64,000 bases of DNA from an uncultured Gammaproteobacteria bacterium (GCA_902556205.1 CACDVH010000006.1:1-64000); one strand, 5' to 3'; counted from the first letter of the stretch, positions 49,085 to 58,113 are shown. Notes: a model not told the origin generated them from the sequence alone. A program made the numbers and translations.

Positions 49085-50749
49085 TTAATCTTTATAATAA
49101 TTTAAGCCATTCACCAACGGCTGAAGATAATCTTCATATTTTTTCCATACATCTGAGCTACCTTTGTATATTTTTTGCTTAACTTGAAGAGCGCTGGTAG
49201 TTCTAACAGCTGTTTCATTCTCATAAAATTTTAGACAATTTTCATCCCACTCTAGTTCACAGTACTTTAAAAGGTTTTGAGTCTGCTTCTCCTGGTCATT
49301 TGTTAGATCTTCATAATATAGGTCGAAGATTTTATTTGGAAATAATTGCCGCCAGAAAGCCAAAAGCTTTTTGTATAAGTGATAATAATTTGCTAAATCA
49401 TTTTGATCATAAGAATAACCATTACCATTGAAATAATATTTATATATTGACCAACAAGTTGCCATTGGATCACGATTCATATGGATAATTTTTGCCTCAG
49501 GAAAAGCAGAAATCATAAAACCAATATGCCGAAAATTCAAAGGCATTTTATCAATTACAATTTTTTCATTTACATTCAAGCTATCAATGTATTGCAAATA
49601 TTGATTGCGGACCTTTAATAAATCTTCCTTGATGAATCCTTTAATGGGGTCATAATTCTTTAAAAATGGAACAACAAACTGATTTAATTGATTTAGCTCT
49701 CCAGCTCCATAGACTTTGTCGTGACTACCTATAATCTGATGAACTAAAGAAGTTCCTGAACGAGGCATTCCAACAATAAAAATTGGCTTAACATTAGATG
49801 GTTTAATATCATCTTTGTCTAAAACAATAAGTTTGGAATTGAAAACTTCTCTAATTCTATCAAATAGCTTTATATCCTTATCAATAGCATAATTTAATTC
49901 ATTTTTTCTGAGCCTATTAGCCTCATTTAAATATCTAAATTGCTCATCATGATTATCATGACTTTCATAGATGTGCGCCAAGGCAAAGTTGATTGCTATC
50001 CGATCAATTACATCAAGCTCAGAGTCCAAAAGATAGGATTCCATTTCAGATATTTTAGGATCATTTTTCTTATATTTTTTTGCTCTACTTAAATGAAGAT
50101 GAGCATCACCCCAATTAGGTCTGAGTTTTATAGCTTTTTCAATATTTTTAATAAACTCATCCTTATTGCCAAGATCCTTGAAGACCATAGCAAGATTAAA
50201 ATAAGCCGCTTCATAGTCTGGCTTGATTCTGACTGCTTTTTCAAAAGATTTAATAGCATCTTTGGCCCTACCAAAGTCACTTAATGCGAGTCCAAGATTA
50301 TTATGTGCTTCAGCAAAATCACTCTTGTAAGCCACGGCCCATTCTAGATTTTCAATCGCCTTAATCAAGTCTTTTTTATCATCTTTTAGAATATTTCCCA
50401 AGTTGTTGTATGCATCAGGATAGTTAGGTTGAATCAAAATTGCTTTTTTGTAGCTTTCTATCGATTCATCAATGTTTCCTTTTTCTTTCAATGCAAATCC
50501 AAGATTAAAGAAGGCTTCAGCATAGTTTGGTTTAATTTGAACAGCAGTCTTGAACATTTGGATAGAGCCCTCTAAATGCCCCACCTCCCTATAACATGCC
50601 CCAATTAAATTAAACAGCAATGGAACATTTGGATATGATTGATTTAAAGCTTTTATTTGACCTATAGCTTCTTCAAATTTACCCTGAGTATAAAGAGACA
50701 TAACATAATCAATTTGCTTACGGGATAAAACAGGATTTTCATTTTTCAT
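49085..50749 (-). CDS. TPR sulfotransferase (Sulfotransfer_3 type)
   Basis: About 554 residues. N-terminal helical module with SYPNVP and GACYREVG, five to six TPRs to about residue 235, a linker starting KKYKKNDPKI, then a PAPS-dependent sulfotransferase domain. The 5'-phosphosulfate loop is IFIVGMPRSGTSLVHQI near residue 325 and the 3'-phosphate region IIHMNRDPMATCWS near 425. The C-terminal YKGSSDVWKKYEDYLQPLV resembles tyrosylprotein-sulfotransferase-like bacterial proteins. The ATG at 50749 is preferred over TTG at 50776 because it aligns with the start of the adjacent OGT-like protein. First gene of the long minus-strand run and 7 bp from the 934-aa OGT. Confidence 0.87.
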   Translation of the reverse strand: MKNENPVLSRKQIDYVMSLYTQGKFEEAIGQIKALNQSYPNVPLLFNLIGACYREVGHLEGSIQMFKTAVQIKPNYAEAFFNLGFALKEKGNIDESIESYKKAILIQPNYPDAYNNLGNILKDDKKDLIKAIENLEWAVAYKSDFAEAHNNLGLALSDFGRAKDAIKSFEKAVRIKPDYEAAYFNLAMVFKDLGNKDEFIKNIEKAIKLRPNWGDAHLHLSRAKKYKKNDPKISEMESYLLDSELDVIDRIAINFALAHIYESHDNHDEQFRYLNEANRLRKNELNYAIDKDIKLFDRIREVFNSKLIVLDKDDIKPSNVKPIFIVGMPRSGTSLVHQIIGSHDKVYGAGELNQLNQFVVPFLKNYDPIKGFIKEDLLKVRNQYLQYIDSLNVNEKIVIDKMPLNFRHIGFMISAFPEAKIIHMNRDPMATCWSIYKYYFNGNGYSYDQNDLANYYHLYKKLLAFWRQLFPNKIFDLYYEDLTNDQEKQTQNLLKYCELEWDENCLKFYENETAVRTTSALQVKQKIYKGSSDVWKKYEDYLQPLVNGLNYYKD

Positions 50750-50904
50750 TAAAGCTTTTCCATTTTTATCAAACAAACCAAAATGTCATAATTTGTGCAG
50801 AAATACTCTAGGTATGGGTCTACAAATTTTGGTGCATACAATTAATTTTAAACTAGGTTATTTTATATTCCATAGTATTTTTATTTTTAATAACATTCAA
50901 TATA

Positions 50905-51002
50905 TGAATGATATTATTTAGCAAAGCTTTATTTATATAATTGAGGTTTTTCGAATAAAATATTAATAAAGTATTCAAAATACTATACTGTGAATGATAT
51001 TA
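50905..51002. promoter_or_regulatory. Repeats in the divergent TPR-sulfotransferase promoter region
   Basis: The 267-bp AT-rich region between the two divergent TPR-sulfotransferase genes holds a 12-bp direct repeat TGAATGATATTA at 50905-50916 and 50991-51002. A palindrome AGTATT-CAA-AATACT lies at 50970-50984, with a TATACT -10-like box overlapping its right edge (50984-50989). These are candidate regulator sites controlling both directions. No gene is seen in the gap. Confidence 0.4.
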
Positions 51003-51016
51003 AATAATTTATTACG

Positions 51017-52825
51017 ATGTCTCTAAAAATTGAGCGCTATCTTTCTCGCGCAAATAAACTTTCTAAAAAGGGGGAACTAGAAAAAGCAAAAGAAATTTAC
51101 TCTTCTGTTCTTAAAATATCTCCAGACAACAAAGTAGCAAAAAAACAACTACTTTCCTTAGAACAAAATCATGCCTCAAATCCTGAAAAAGCTCAATTAG
51201 AAGAAGCAATGAGGCTATACAAATTAGGCCAATTAGATGAAGCATTAAATGCTGTAAATGAATTGATACAAAATCATCCTAGCGAGCCAATATTGTTTAA
51301 TATTAGGGGTGCCTGTTATAGTGTGCTTGGACCAACTGATCATGCAATAGAGGATTTCAAAAAAGCAATATCTCTTAATCAAAGCTATGCTGAAGCGCAT
51401 TACAATCTGGGTGTCGTATTTCAAAAAATTGACCAAAATGATAATGCATATGATTGCTATGAAAATGCATTGAAATTAAATCATGCATATCCTCAAGCGC
51501 ATAACAACATAGGAATGATAAGCCTAAAAAAACGAGAACTTAATTCTGCGGTTAAAAGCTTTGAATGGGCAGTAGCCTACAACCCTAACTATGTTGAAGC
51601 ACATAATAATCTAGGAGCAGTATTCCAAGAGCTTATGCTCTTCGAAAAGGCAAAAGAACAATATGAGAAAGCATTATCAATCAATCCAAGATTTGCTCAA
51701 GCTCTAAACAACTTAGGCGCAACATGTGAAATTTTTGGACTTAAAGATCAGGCAGTAGAGAACTATAACAATGCTATTAATGAGGATCCAGGTTATTCTG
51801 AAGCTCATAGAAACTTAAGTGCTATTAAAAAATTTAAGAAAAATGATCCTCAAATACATCAATTAGAATCACTTTATTCAAATATCAATTTAACTAAACC
51901 AGATAAAAAAAATCTGAGTTTTGCATTGGCTAAAGTATACGAAGATTTAGGAGAAAATGAAAAGTTTTTCAAATTCTTAAATGAAGGTAATAATTTAAGA
52001 AAACAAGAATTAAATTACACATTTGCATCAAGTAAAAATTTTCATTTAAGCATGTTAAAAGCATTTAAGTCTCCTCCAAAAATAATTACACAAAATACTA
52101 ATAATAAATCAACCATTCGACCTATATTTATAGTTGGGATGCCAAGATCTGGAACCACCCTAGTAGAACAAATTATTTCTAGTCATCATGAAGTCTATGG
52201 TGCCGGTGAGCTAAATAACTTAAAAAAATTTGCTACCCCAATATTTCTTGAGCATGCAAATTCTAATAAAAAGATTATCAATGAAGAGGATATCCTGTCT
52301 CTAAGGAATAGCTATTTGGATTCACTCTTAGAGCTAAATTTTCAAGAAAAGATAGTGACAGATAAGATGCCAATCAATTTTAGGCTAATTGGTTTTATTC
52401 TATCCGCTATTCCAGAAGCAAAGATTATCCATGTTAAAAGAGATGCCAGAGCCACTTGCTGGTCAAACTATAAACATTATTTCAGCTCTGGCAATGGATT
52501 TACTTTTGATATGGAAGATTTATACAAATTCTATGGCCTTTACATTGAAATTATGGATTTTTGGCATAAATTATTCCCGAATAAAATTTATGATTTGGAT
52601 TATGAAAAATTAACAGAAAATCAAAAAATAGAAACAGAAAAACTTCTGAAATATTGTGAATTAGACTGGGATAAAAAATGTCTAGAATTTCATAAAAATG
52701 ATCGTGGAATTAAGACTGCGAGTGCATCACAAGTTAGGCAAACAATGTACCAAGGTAGCTCAGAAGCTTGGAAACAATTCAAGCCTTATATAAAGAACCT
52801 TATTGATGGTCTGAAATCTTACTAA
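51017..52825 (+). CDS. TPR sulfotransferase (Sulfotransfer_3 type), divergent paralogue
   Basis: 602 residues. An extra N-terminal TPR-like hairpin (residues 1-50: RANKLSKKGELEKAKEIYSS) precedes the module with NHPSEP and GACYSVLG shared with the minus-strand proteins. Six TPRs follow, then the linker KKFKKNDPQI and the sulfotransferase domain: IFIVGMPRSGTTLVEQI near residue 375, IIHVKRDARATCWSNYKHYF near 470, and C-terminal YQGSSEAWKQFKPYIKNLI. It is clearly paralogous to the 49.1-50.7 kb gene. Probably transfers sulfate from PAPS to a protein or sugar hydroxyl. No signal peptide. Confidence 0.88.
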   Translation: MSLKIERYLSRANKLSKKGELEKAKEIYSSVLKISPDNKVAKKQLLSLEQNHASNPEKAQLEEAMRLYKLGQLDEALNAVNELIQNHPSEPILFNIRGACYSVLGPTDHAIEDFKKAISLNQSYAEAHYNLGVVFQKIDQNDNAYDCYENALKLNHAYPQAHNNIGMISLKKRELNSAVKSFEWAVAYNPNYVEAHNNLGAVFQELMLFEKAKEQYEKALSINPRFAQALNNLGATCEIFGLKDQAVENYNNAINEDPGYSEAHRNLSAIKKFKKNDPQIHQLESLYSNINLTKPDKKNLSFALAKVYEDLGENEKFFKFLNEGNNLRKQELNYTFASSKNFHLSMLKAFKSPPKIITQNTNNKSTIRPIFIVGMPRSGTTLVEQIISSHHEVYGAGELNNLKKFATPIFLEHANSNKKIINEEDILSLRNSYLDSLLELNFQEKIVTDKMPINFRLIGFILSAIPEAKIIHVKRDARATCWSNYKHYFSSGNGFTFDMEDLYKFYGLYIEIMDFWHKLFPNKIYDLDYEKLTENQKIETEKLLKYCELDWDKKCLEFHKNDRGIKTASASQVRQTMYQGSSEAWKQFKPYIKNLIDGLKSY

Positions 52826-52886
52826 AAAAATAAACTATCACAATTAAACTGATTTATACTTCAAGTTTTGGAATCTAAAAATAATT

Positions 52887-54047
52887 ATGAGGTTTGATTT
52901 TGTTCCTTTCTTTAATCCAGGTGAGAATATTCCTTGGAACCGTGTCGTTAAGATGATGCGTGAGCAAACTCAACTGGCAGAACAAGCAGACTTCACAACG
53001 GTTTGGCTTACCGAGCACCACTTTGCTCACAATGGCTATCTCAATGCTCCACCTAACCCAATCATGATGTCTCTTGACTTAGCATCTCAATCAAAAAAAA
53101 TTAGAGTTGGTCAAGCCCCTATTGTTCTTCCTGACTGGCACCCTTTAAGAGTTGCCGAGGATGTAGCACTTCTAGATAATATGACTGAAGGAAGAGTTGA
53201 TTTTGGAGTGGCAAAAGGTATCAATGAGAGAGTTACACTTCAGTTTAATATCGACGCAGATCGTCGCGATAATGAAAAAAGCTACAGACTATTTATGGAA
53301 TCCCTTGAGGTTATATTAAAGGCATGGACTGAAGATCCTTTTACCCACAAGGGTGAATTTTATCAGTTCCCAGTTCCTGGCTGGAAGGAAACCAATCGAT
53401 ATTTGATGCCTCTTGAAAAAGAATATCACTCTGAGGATGGTGAATATACAGGGATGTATATTCATCCTAGGCCTTATCAAGACCCACATCCTCCAGTATG
53501 GCTCATGTCAAACTCACCGCATACCTATAAACTAGCTGCAGAGAGGGGCTTTAAGGTGATTGGTATGTCAAGCCCTCCTAGTAAACTGGTTTCTTGCTGG
53601 GATGCATACGCAGATGCAGAATCACATGATGGAACTATCCATCAAAGAGGTGACGGAGTGGGAGTATGTGCAGTTATTTATGTTGCTGAAACCATGGACC
53701 AAGCAGATAAGGATGTTAGGAATGCAATTAACGGCTACTACGAGTACCTAAGTGGATCGAGACCAGAAGGTAGCTGGACTCGAAAAGCCTACCTTGATGA
53801 TGATGTAAACCCAACTGATGATGACCTTAATGGAGAGTGGTTTGATTTTCTAATGAAATATGAGCTCATCTGGGTTGGTGATGCGGACTACGTTTCAGAA
53901 AAAATTCAAAAATATAATGAGTCAATTGGCCTCAAACATATCATGTTGCTTCAGCAGTTCCCTGGATTTGACTATCAAAATATTCTCAAAAGCATGACTT
54001 TGTTTTCTGAGCGAGTGATGCCTAGATTTAACCCAGATGGAGCTTAG
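52887..54047 (+). CDS. Luciferase-like flavin-dependent monooxygenase (LLM class)
   Basis: 386 residues of the bacterial luciferase-like family using reduced FMN. N-terminal MRFDFVPFFNPGENIPW, WLTEHHFAHNGYLNAPP, RVGQAPIVLPDWHPLRVAED, VDFGVAKGINERVT and PPVWLMSNSPHTYKLAAERG are typical LLM signatures. It heads a tight plus-strand operon with GST, SnoaL-like and formamidase-like genes (9-17 bp gaps), pointing to oxidative breakdown of an organic compound. No reductase partner is adjacent. Substrate unknown; sulfonate-specific SsuD is not supported by context. Confidence 0.85.
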   Translation: MRFDFVPFFNPGENIPWNRVVKMMREQTQLAEQADFTTVWLTEHHFAHNGYLNAPPNPIMMSLDLASQSKKIRVGQAPIVLPDWHPLRVAEDVALLDNMTEGRVDFGVAKGINERVTLQFNIDADRRDNEKSYRLFMESLEVILKAWTEDPFTHKGEFYQFPVPGWKETNRYLMPLEKEYHSEDGEYTGMYIHPRPYQDPHPPVWLMSNSPHTYKLAAERGFKVIGMSSPPSKLVSCWDAYADAESHDGTIHQRGDGVGVCAVIYVAETMDQADKDVRNAINGYYEYLSGSRPEGSWTRKAYLDDDVNPTDDDLNGEWFDFLMKYELIWVGDADYVSEKIQKYNESIGLKHIMLLQQFPGFDYQNILKSMTLFSERVMPRFNPDGA

Positions 54048-54056
54048 CAAAAAATT

Positions 54057-54728
54057 ATGTTAGAAGTCTGGGGTAGAAAAAATGCGAATCAAGTCATTCA
54101 GGTTCTGTGGACCCTCTCAGAGCTTGGTATTGAATACAAAAGACACTCCATAGGAACTGAATCTGGTGACCTTGACACTGAGGACTATAAGTCTCTCAAT
54201 CCCAACTCTAAAATACCCACCATCAGAGATAATGGATTTGTCCTGTGGGAGTCTCATGCTGTAATAAGATACCTTGCCAAGCAGTATGGATTTGGCAGTC
54301 TGTATCCTGAAGATCCTCAAAAGGCCGCAATTTCAGACCAGTGGATGACCTGGTCAACTGACAGCTTTATGGGCACCTTTTTTCCTGTCTTCTGGCAGCT
54401 CGTTCGAACCGAAGAGAAGGATAGAAACTATACAAAGATTGCAGAAATGGCTAAACAAAGCTCAAGCATTCTCAAAGTTCTCGATGATTACTTAGTTAAC
54501 AATCACTTTGTTGCAGGAAATGAGTTTACTTTTGGAGATATTCCTCTTGGCGTATTAATTCATAAGTACTTTGTGCTTGATATCGAAAGGCCATCATTAC
54601 CTGGAATTGAAGCTTGGTATCAAAGACTCTCAGAGCGACCTGCCTTTAAAGAGCATGCGATGCAGCCTTTCGGTAATTCACCATCAGAATTCTTTGACCT
54701 ACAAACCAAGGGCGAAGAAGAGGAATAA
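54057..54728 (+). CDS. Glutathione S-transferase family protein
   Basis: 223 residues with a thioredoxin-fold N-domain: VWGRKNANQVIQVLWTLSEL, NPNSKIPTI (cis-Pro) and LWESHAVIRYLAKQYG with the Glu-Ser glutathione-binding pair near residue 66. The helical C-domain has FTFGDIPLG and a Trp-rich terminus. The Asn in KNANQ occupies the active-site Ser/Cys region of bacterial GSTs. Probably acts on a product or by-product of the upstream monooxygenase (inference from the operon). Confidence 0.88.
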   Translation: MLEVWGRKNANQVIQVLWTLSELGIEYKRHSIGTESGDLDTEDYKSLNPNSKIPTIRDNGFVLWESHAVIRYLAKQYGFGSLYPEDPQKAAISDQWMTWSTDSFMGTFFPVFWQLVRTEEKDRNYTKIAEMAKQSSSILKVLDDYLVNNHFVAGNEFTFGDIPLGVLIHKYFVLDIERPSLPGIEAWYQRLSERPAFKEHAMQPFGNSPSEFFDLQTKGEEEE

Positions 54729-54739
54729 TAGGTACTATT

Positions 54740-55147
54740 ATGTCAATATTTAATTCAAACACTACCACCCAAGAAGCAGGAATAACCCCTAATCTCCTTG
54801 ATGAGATTACGGATGCCTACAATCGAAATGATACTGACGCTGTGATGTCATTCTTTGCAGAGGATGCTGTCTTTGACCATGCTACAGGACCAGACATTAA
54901 TGGCACTCGCTTTTCAGGGCTAGATACAATAAGGGGTATTTTCCAAGGTCTTTTTGATAACGTTGAAAGTGTCCACTGGGAGCCAATAGATACAAGAGTA
55001 TCTGGTGACAAGGCATACTGTGAGTTTCATCGTGTAGCAAAACTAAAGTCCGGCGAAATTCAAGACTATTTAAGCGTTGATGTCCTCACCTTTAGAGAGG
55101 GCCTGATCATCCACAAAGATACTTTTTACAAGAATCGAACAAGCTAA
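54740..55147 (+). CDS. SnoaL/NTF2-like protein
   Basis: 135 residues with the NTF2-like pattern: LLDEITDAYNRNDTDAVMSFFAEDAVFDHA, here read as NDTDAVMSFFAEDAVFDHA, GLDTIRGIFQGLF, and strands to LTFREGLIIHKDTFYKN. The fold is used by isomerases, hydrolases and accessory proteins, so function is not fixed. Third gene of the monooxygenase operon, 11 bp after the GST gene. Confidence 0.75.
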   Translation: MSIFNSNTTTQEAGITPNLLDEITDAYNRNDTDAVMSFFAEDAVFDHATGPDINGTRFSGLDTIRGIFQGLFDNVESVHWEPIDTRVSGDKAYCEFHRVAKLKSGEIQDYLSVDVLTFREGLIIHKDTFYKNRTS

Positions 55148-55163
55148 TTAAAAAAGCAAAAAT

Positions 55164-56018
55164 ATGGAAAGAAAAATACCAATTGACCCAATACTTGAAA
55201 AAGGCTACAACGTCAGGTTACTGGTCGATGACTTCGACGGACTCATTGAAAAGTGGTCAAACTGGAGTGAAGATTTTAGATCTAATGCGGACTCCTCTCT
55301 CAACTGTCAGTATGGTAAAGGTGAGAAAGATAAACTTGATATTTTCAGATGCGGAAATCGAAATGCCCCATTATTTATCTTCATTCATGGGGGTTACTGG
55401 CAAAGGGGAGACAAGTCAATCTATAGTTTTGTAGCAGAGTCTTTTGTGAATTCAGGAATTGATGTTGCTCTCATTGGTTATCAATTATGTCCTGGCGCTA
55501 GCATGACGAATATTGTCGAAAAAATTAGAGAAGCTATCGTATGGATCTGGAATAACGCAAATGATTACTCGATTTCAAAACACAGAATCAATGTCTCTGG
55601 TCATTCAGCGGGTGGCCATATCACCGGAATGATTCTTGCAACCGACTGGTCAACTATTTCAAATGATCTTCCAAAAGATATCGTTAAAACAGGGGTTCCA
55701 ATAAGCGGACTTTATCAGCTTGATCCGATCAGAGAAACAACTATAGCAGATGCTCTTGGGCTTGATGATAAAGAGAGTCTAGCCTTGAGTCCACATTTCT
55801 TTGAGCCAACAACTGACGCCCCGATTCTAGTTACCTTAGGTGGTGGTGAAACGCCTGAATTTCATTGGCAGACTGATAACTTTGTACAGCAATGGCAAAG
55901 CTTCAAGGCACCACTTGATTACTTTGCAGAACCTAAGGTTGATCACTTTGGCGTTGTAGAGAGACTCTCCAATAAGGATTCTGAGATTTTCAATAAGGTA
56001 AAAGAATGGCTTAAATAG
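55164..56018 (+). CDS. Alpha/beta hydrolase, kynurenine-formamidase-like
   Basis: 284 residues. Oxyanion-hole HGGYWQRGDKSIYSF near residue 76, nucleophile elbow VSGHSAGGHITGM near 148, and a C-terminal catalytic His in VDHFGVVERL. The HGGYWQ...DKS wording matches the kynurenine formamidase (BNA7/arylformamidase) branch. In this operon it could hydrolyse an N-formyl or ester product released by the monooxygenase. No tryptophan or kynurenine genes adjoin. The operon converges on mtkB with 20 bp between stops. Confidence 0.8.
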   Translation: MERKIPIDPILEKGYNVRLLVDDFDGLIEKWSNWSEDFRSNADSSLNCQYGKGEKDKLDIFRCGNRNAPLFIFIHGGYWQRGDKSIYSFVAESFVNSGIDVALIGYQLCPGASMTNIVEKIREAIVWIWNNANDYSISKHRINVSGHSAGGHITGMILATDWSTISNDLPKDIVKTGVPISGLYQLDPIRETTIADALGLDDKESLALSPHFFEPTTDAPILVTLGGGETPEFHWQTDNFVQQWQSFKAPLDYFAEPKVDHFGVVERLSNKDSEIFNKVKEWLK

Positions 56019-56038
56019 TTTAAACTTTATAGCTGAAT

Positions 56039-56926
56039 TTAAACCTTTAAGAGTTTGGCCATTGTTGCCCCCATATCTGAAGGTGTTGGTGACACAAGTA
56101 TTCCAGCATCCTGAAGTATTTCAACCTTCTCAGCAGCACTCTCACCACTCGTGCTAACAATTGCTCCCGCATGACCCATTAGTCTTCCTGGTGGTGCAGT
56201 CAAACCAGCAATATAGGCTGACATCGGTTTAGTCATATGTTTTTGGAAATACTCTGCAGCTTCCGCTTCCTGTGGACCCCCAATCTCACCAATAATCAAT
56301 ACTGCTTCAGTTTCATCATCTTGCTCAAAATGCTTTAAGATTTCCACAAATGAACTTCCATTAATAGGGTCACCGCCGATTCCTACACCGGTACTAATAC
56401 CGATGCCTAGTTCTTTCATTTGAGAAGCTGCTTCATAACCTAGAGTGCCTGAGCGTCCTATCAATCCTACGTTACCTTGTTTATAGATATGGCCAGGCAT
56501 AATGCCTAACATAGCCTTACCTGGACTAATTGTTCCTGCGCAATTAGGGCCCGTTAAAATCATACGGTTTTCAGGCTTAGCGCGTGCAAAAAGGTATCGC
56601 TTCACTCGAATCATATCATGCGTTGGTATTCCGTCAGTAATGCTCACACAATATTTAATGCCGCCTTCAGCTGCCTCCATAATTCCATCTGCAGCATACG
56701 CAGGAGGTACAAAGATGATGCTAGCTTCAGCACCCGTTGATGCAACAGCCTCTTTGACTGTGTTGAATACTGGCCTTCCTAGATGCGTTGTACCTCCCTT
56801 GCCAGGGGTAACTCCAGCAACGACGTTAGTACCATAATCAATCATCTCTTGAGCATGAAATGAACCCATGCGACCAGTTAGCCCCTGAATTAAAACTGGA
56901 GTTTTCTCATTAATAAATATACTCAT
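56039..56926 (-). CDS. mtkB: Malate--CoA ligase subunit alpha (SucD-like)
   Basis: 295 residues with an N-terminal CoA-binding Rossmann domain (LIQGLTGRMGSFHAQEM; GGVTPGKGG-like AGVTPGKGGTTHLG; VFNTVKEAV) and a C-terminal ligase domain with the phospho-His in LMGHAGAIVSTSGESAAEK near residue 250. It resembles succinyl-CoA synthetase alpha; the wording (GNVGLIGRSGTLGYEA, GIGGDPINGSSF) and linkage to malyl-CoA lyase point to malate-CoA ligase: malate + CoA + ATP to malyl-CoA. True sucCD specificity cannot be excluded from sequence alone. Confidence 0.82.
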   Translation of the reverse strand: MSIFINEKTPVLIQGLTGRMGSFHAQEMIDYGTNVVAGVTPGKGGTTHLGRPVFNTVKEAVASTGAEASIIFVPPAYAADGIMEAAEGGIKYCVSITDGIPTHDMIRVKRYLFARAKPENRMILTGPNCAGTISPGKAMLGIMPGHIYKQGNVGLIGRSGTLGYEAASQMKELGIGISTGVGIGGDPINGSSFVEILKHFEQDDETEAVLIIGEIGGPQEAEAAEYFQKHMTKPMSAYIAGLTAPPGRLMGHAGAIVSTSGESAAEKVEILQDAGILVSPTPSDMGATMAKLLKV

Positions 56927-56935
56927 TTCTTCACC

Positions 56936-58111
56936 TTATTTTCCCGTTGACTTTTTCCATTCAGCAACAACTGTGTGAGCTGCATCTGACAAAGTCTCAG
57001 CAGTAATAACTTTTTTTCCACTATCTTTTAATATTTTCCTCCCCTTTTCGACATTAGTCCCTGATAAGCGAACCACCAGGGGAACATCAACATCACGTGA
57101 ATTTAATAAATCCACAATACCTTGAGCAACCCAATCACATCGGTTGATGCCCGCAAAGATGTTGACCAAAATTGCCTCAACATTATCATCTGAAAGGACC
57201 AACTCTATAGAAGTCGCAACCCTCTGGGCAGAAGCACCTCCACCGATATCGAGGAAGTTTGCTGGCTCACCACCAGCATGCTGAATCATGTCCATAGTGG
57301 CCATTGCAAGGCCTGCGCCATTGATAAGACAACCAATATTTCCCTCTAGGCCAATATAATTTAGATCATGCTCAGCTGCATTGATTTCTCGAATATCTTG
57401 CTGTGTTTTGTCATGAAACTCAAAGATTTCTGGGCGTCGATAGAGTGCATTTGAGTCAAATGACATCTTCGCATCAAGCGCCAAAACTTTATTTCCAGAG
57501 GTCAAAACCAATGGGTTGATTTCCAATAAATTAGCATCCGTGTCTCGAAATGCGCGATAACATTTCATCACTGCTCGACTAGCTGAGCCAATCGCCTCAT
57601 TAGGCAGCCCTAGGGTAAAAACGAGTTGACGTGCCTGGAAAGGCTGCATACCAACCGAAGGATCAATCCTTATCTTATTAATTTTTTCTGGCATCTCTTC
57701 TGCAACTTGCTCAATATCCATTCCGCCTTCTGTAGAAACAACTAGAGTTACTTTTTGAGATGCCCTATCCAATACAATACTGAAGTAGAGCTCCTTTAAA
57801 ATGTCACTAGCCTCCTCAACATATATACTTGAAACCATTTTGCCTTCTGGGCCTGTCTGATTTGTGACTAGGTTATTTCCAAGAAACTTGTCACAAAATT
57901 GTGAAATTTCTTTTGGAGACTTACATAACTTGACTCCACCCGCCTTGCCGCGTGCTCCTGAATGAACCTGTGCCTTTACGATCCATTTATCGCCACCTAA
58001 TTCGTTAGCTTGATAAATTGCCCCCGTTGCAGAATGTGCAACACCGCCTCTTGGAACTGGAACTCCGTATTGAGCTAAAAGCTTCTTGGCTTGATATTCA
58101 TGAATATTCAT
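56936..58111 (-). CDS. mtkA: Malate--CoA ligase subunit beta (SucC-like)
   Basis: 391 residues. ATP-grasp N-terminal domain (MNIHEYQAKKLLAQYGVPVP; KAQVHSGARGKAGGV), LEINPLVLTSGNKVLALDAK near residue 205 with Mg2+ ligands, and a C-terminal ligase domain with GNIGCLINGAGLAMATMDMI and GGGASAQRV. Partner of the SucD-like subunit 9 bp downstream, 2 bp after mcl. Operon mcl-mtkA-mtkB is the context seen in serine-cycle methylotrophs. Confidence 0.85.
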   Translation of the reverse strand: MNIHEYQAKKLLAQYGVPVPRGGVAHSATGAIYQANELGGDKWIVKAQVHSGARGKAGGVKLCKSPKEISQFCDKFLGNNLVTNQTGPEGKMVSSIYVEEASDILKELYFSIVLDRASQKVTLVVSTEGGMDIEQVAEEMPEKINKIRIDPSVGMQPFQARQLVFTLGLPNEAIGSASRAVMKCYRAFRDTDANLLEINPLVLTSGNKVLALDAKMSFDSNALYRRPEIFEFHDKTQQDIREINAAEHDLNYIGLEGNIGCLINGAGLAMATMDMIQHAGGEPANFLDIGGGASAQRVATSIELVLSDDNVEAILVNIFAGINRCDWVAQGIVDLLNSRDVDVPLVVRLSGTNVEKGRKILKDSGKKVITAETLSDAAHTVVAEWKKSTGK

Positions 58112-58113
58112 AA

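Noticed and set aside
43852-50749. About 102-bp periodic DNA repeats that look like a tandem array or CRISPR
   Set aside because: The period is 34 codons and the translations are TPR units; spacers, palindromic repeats and cas genes are absent.
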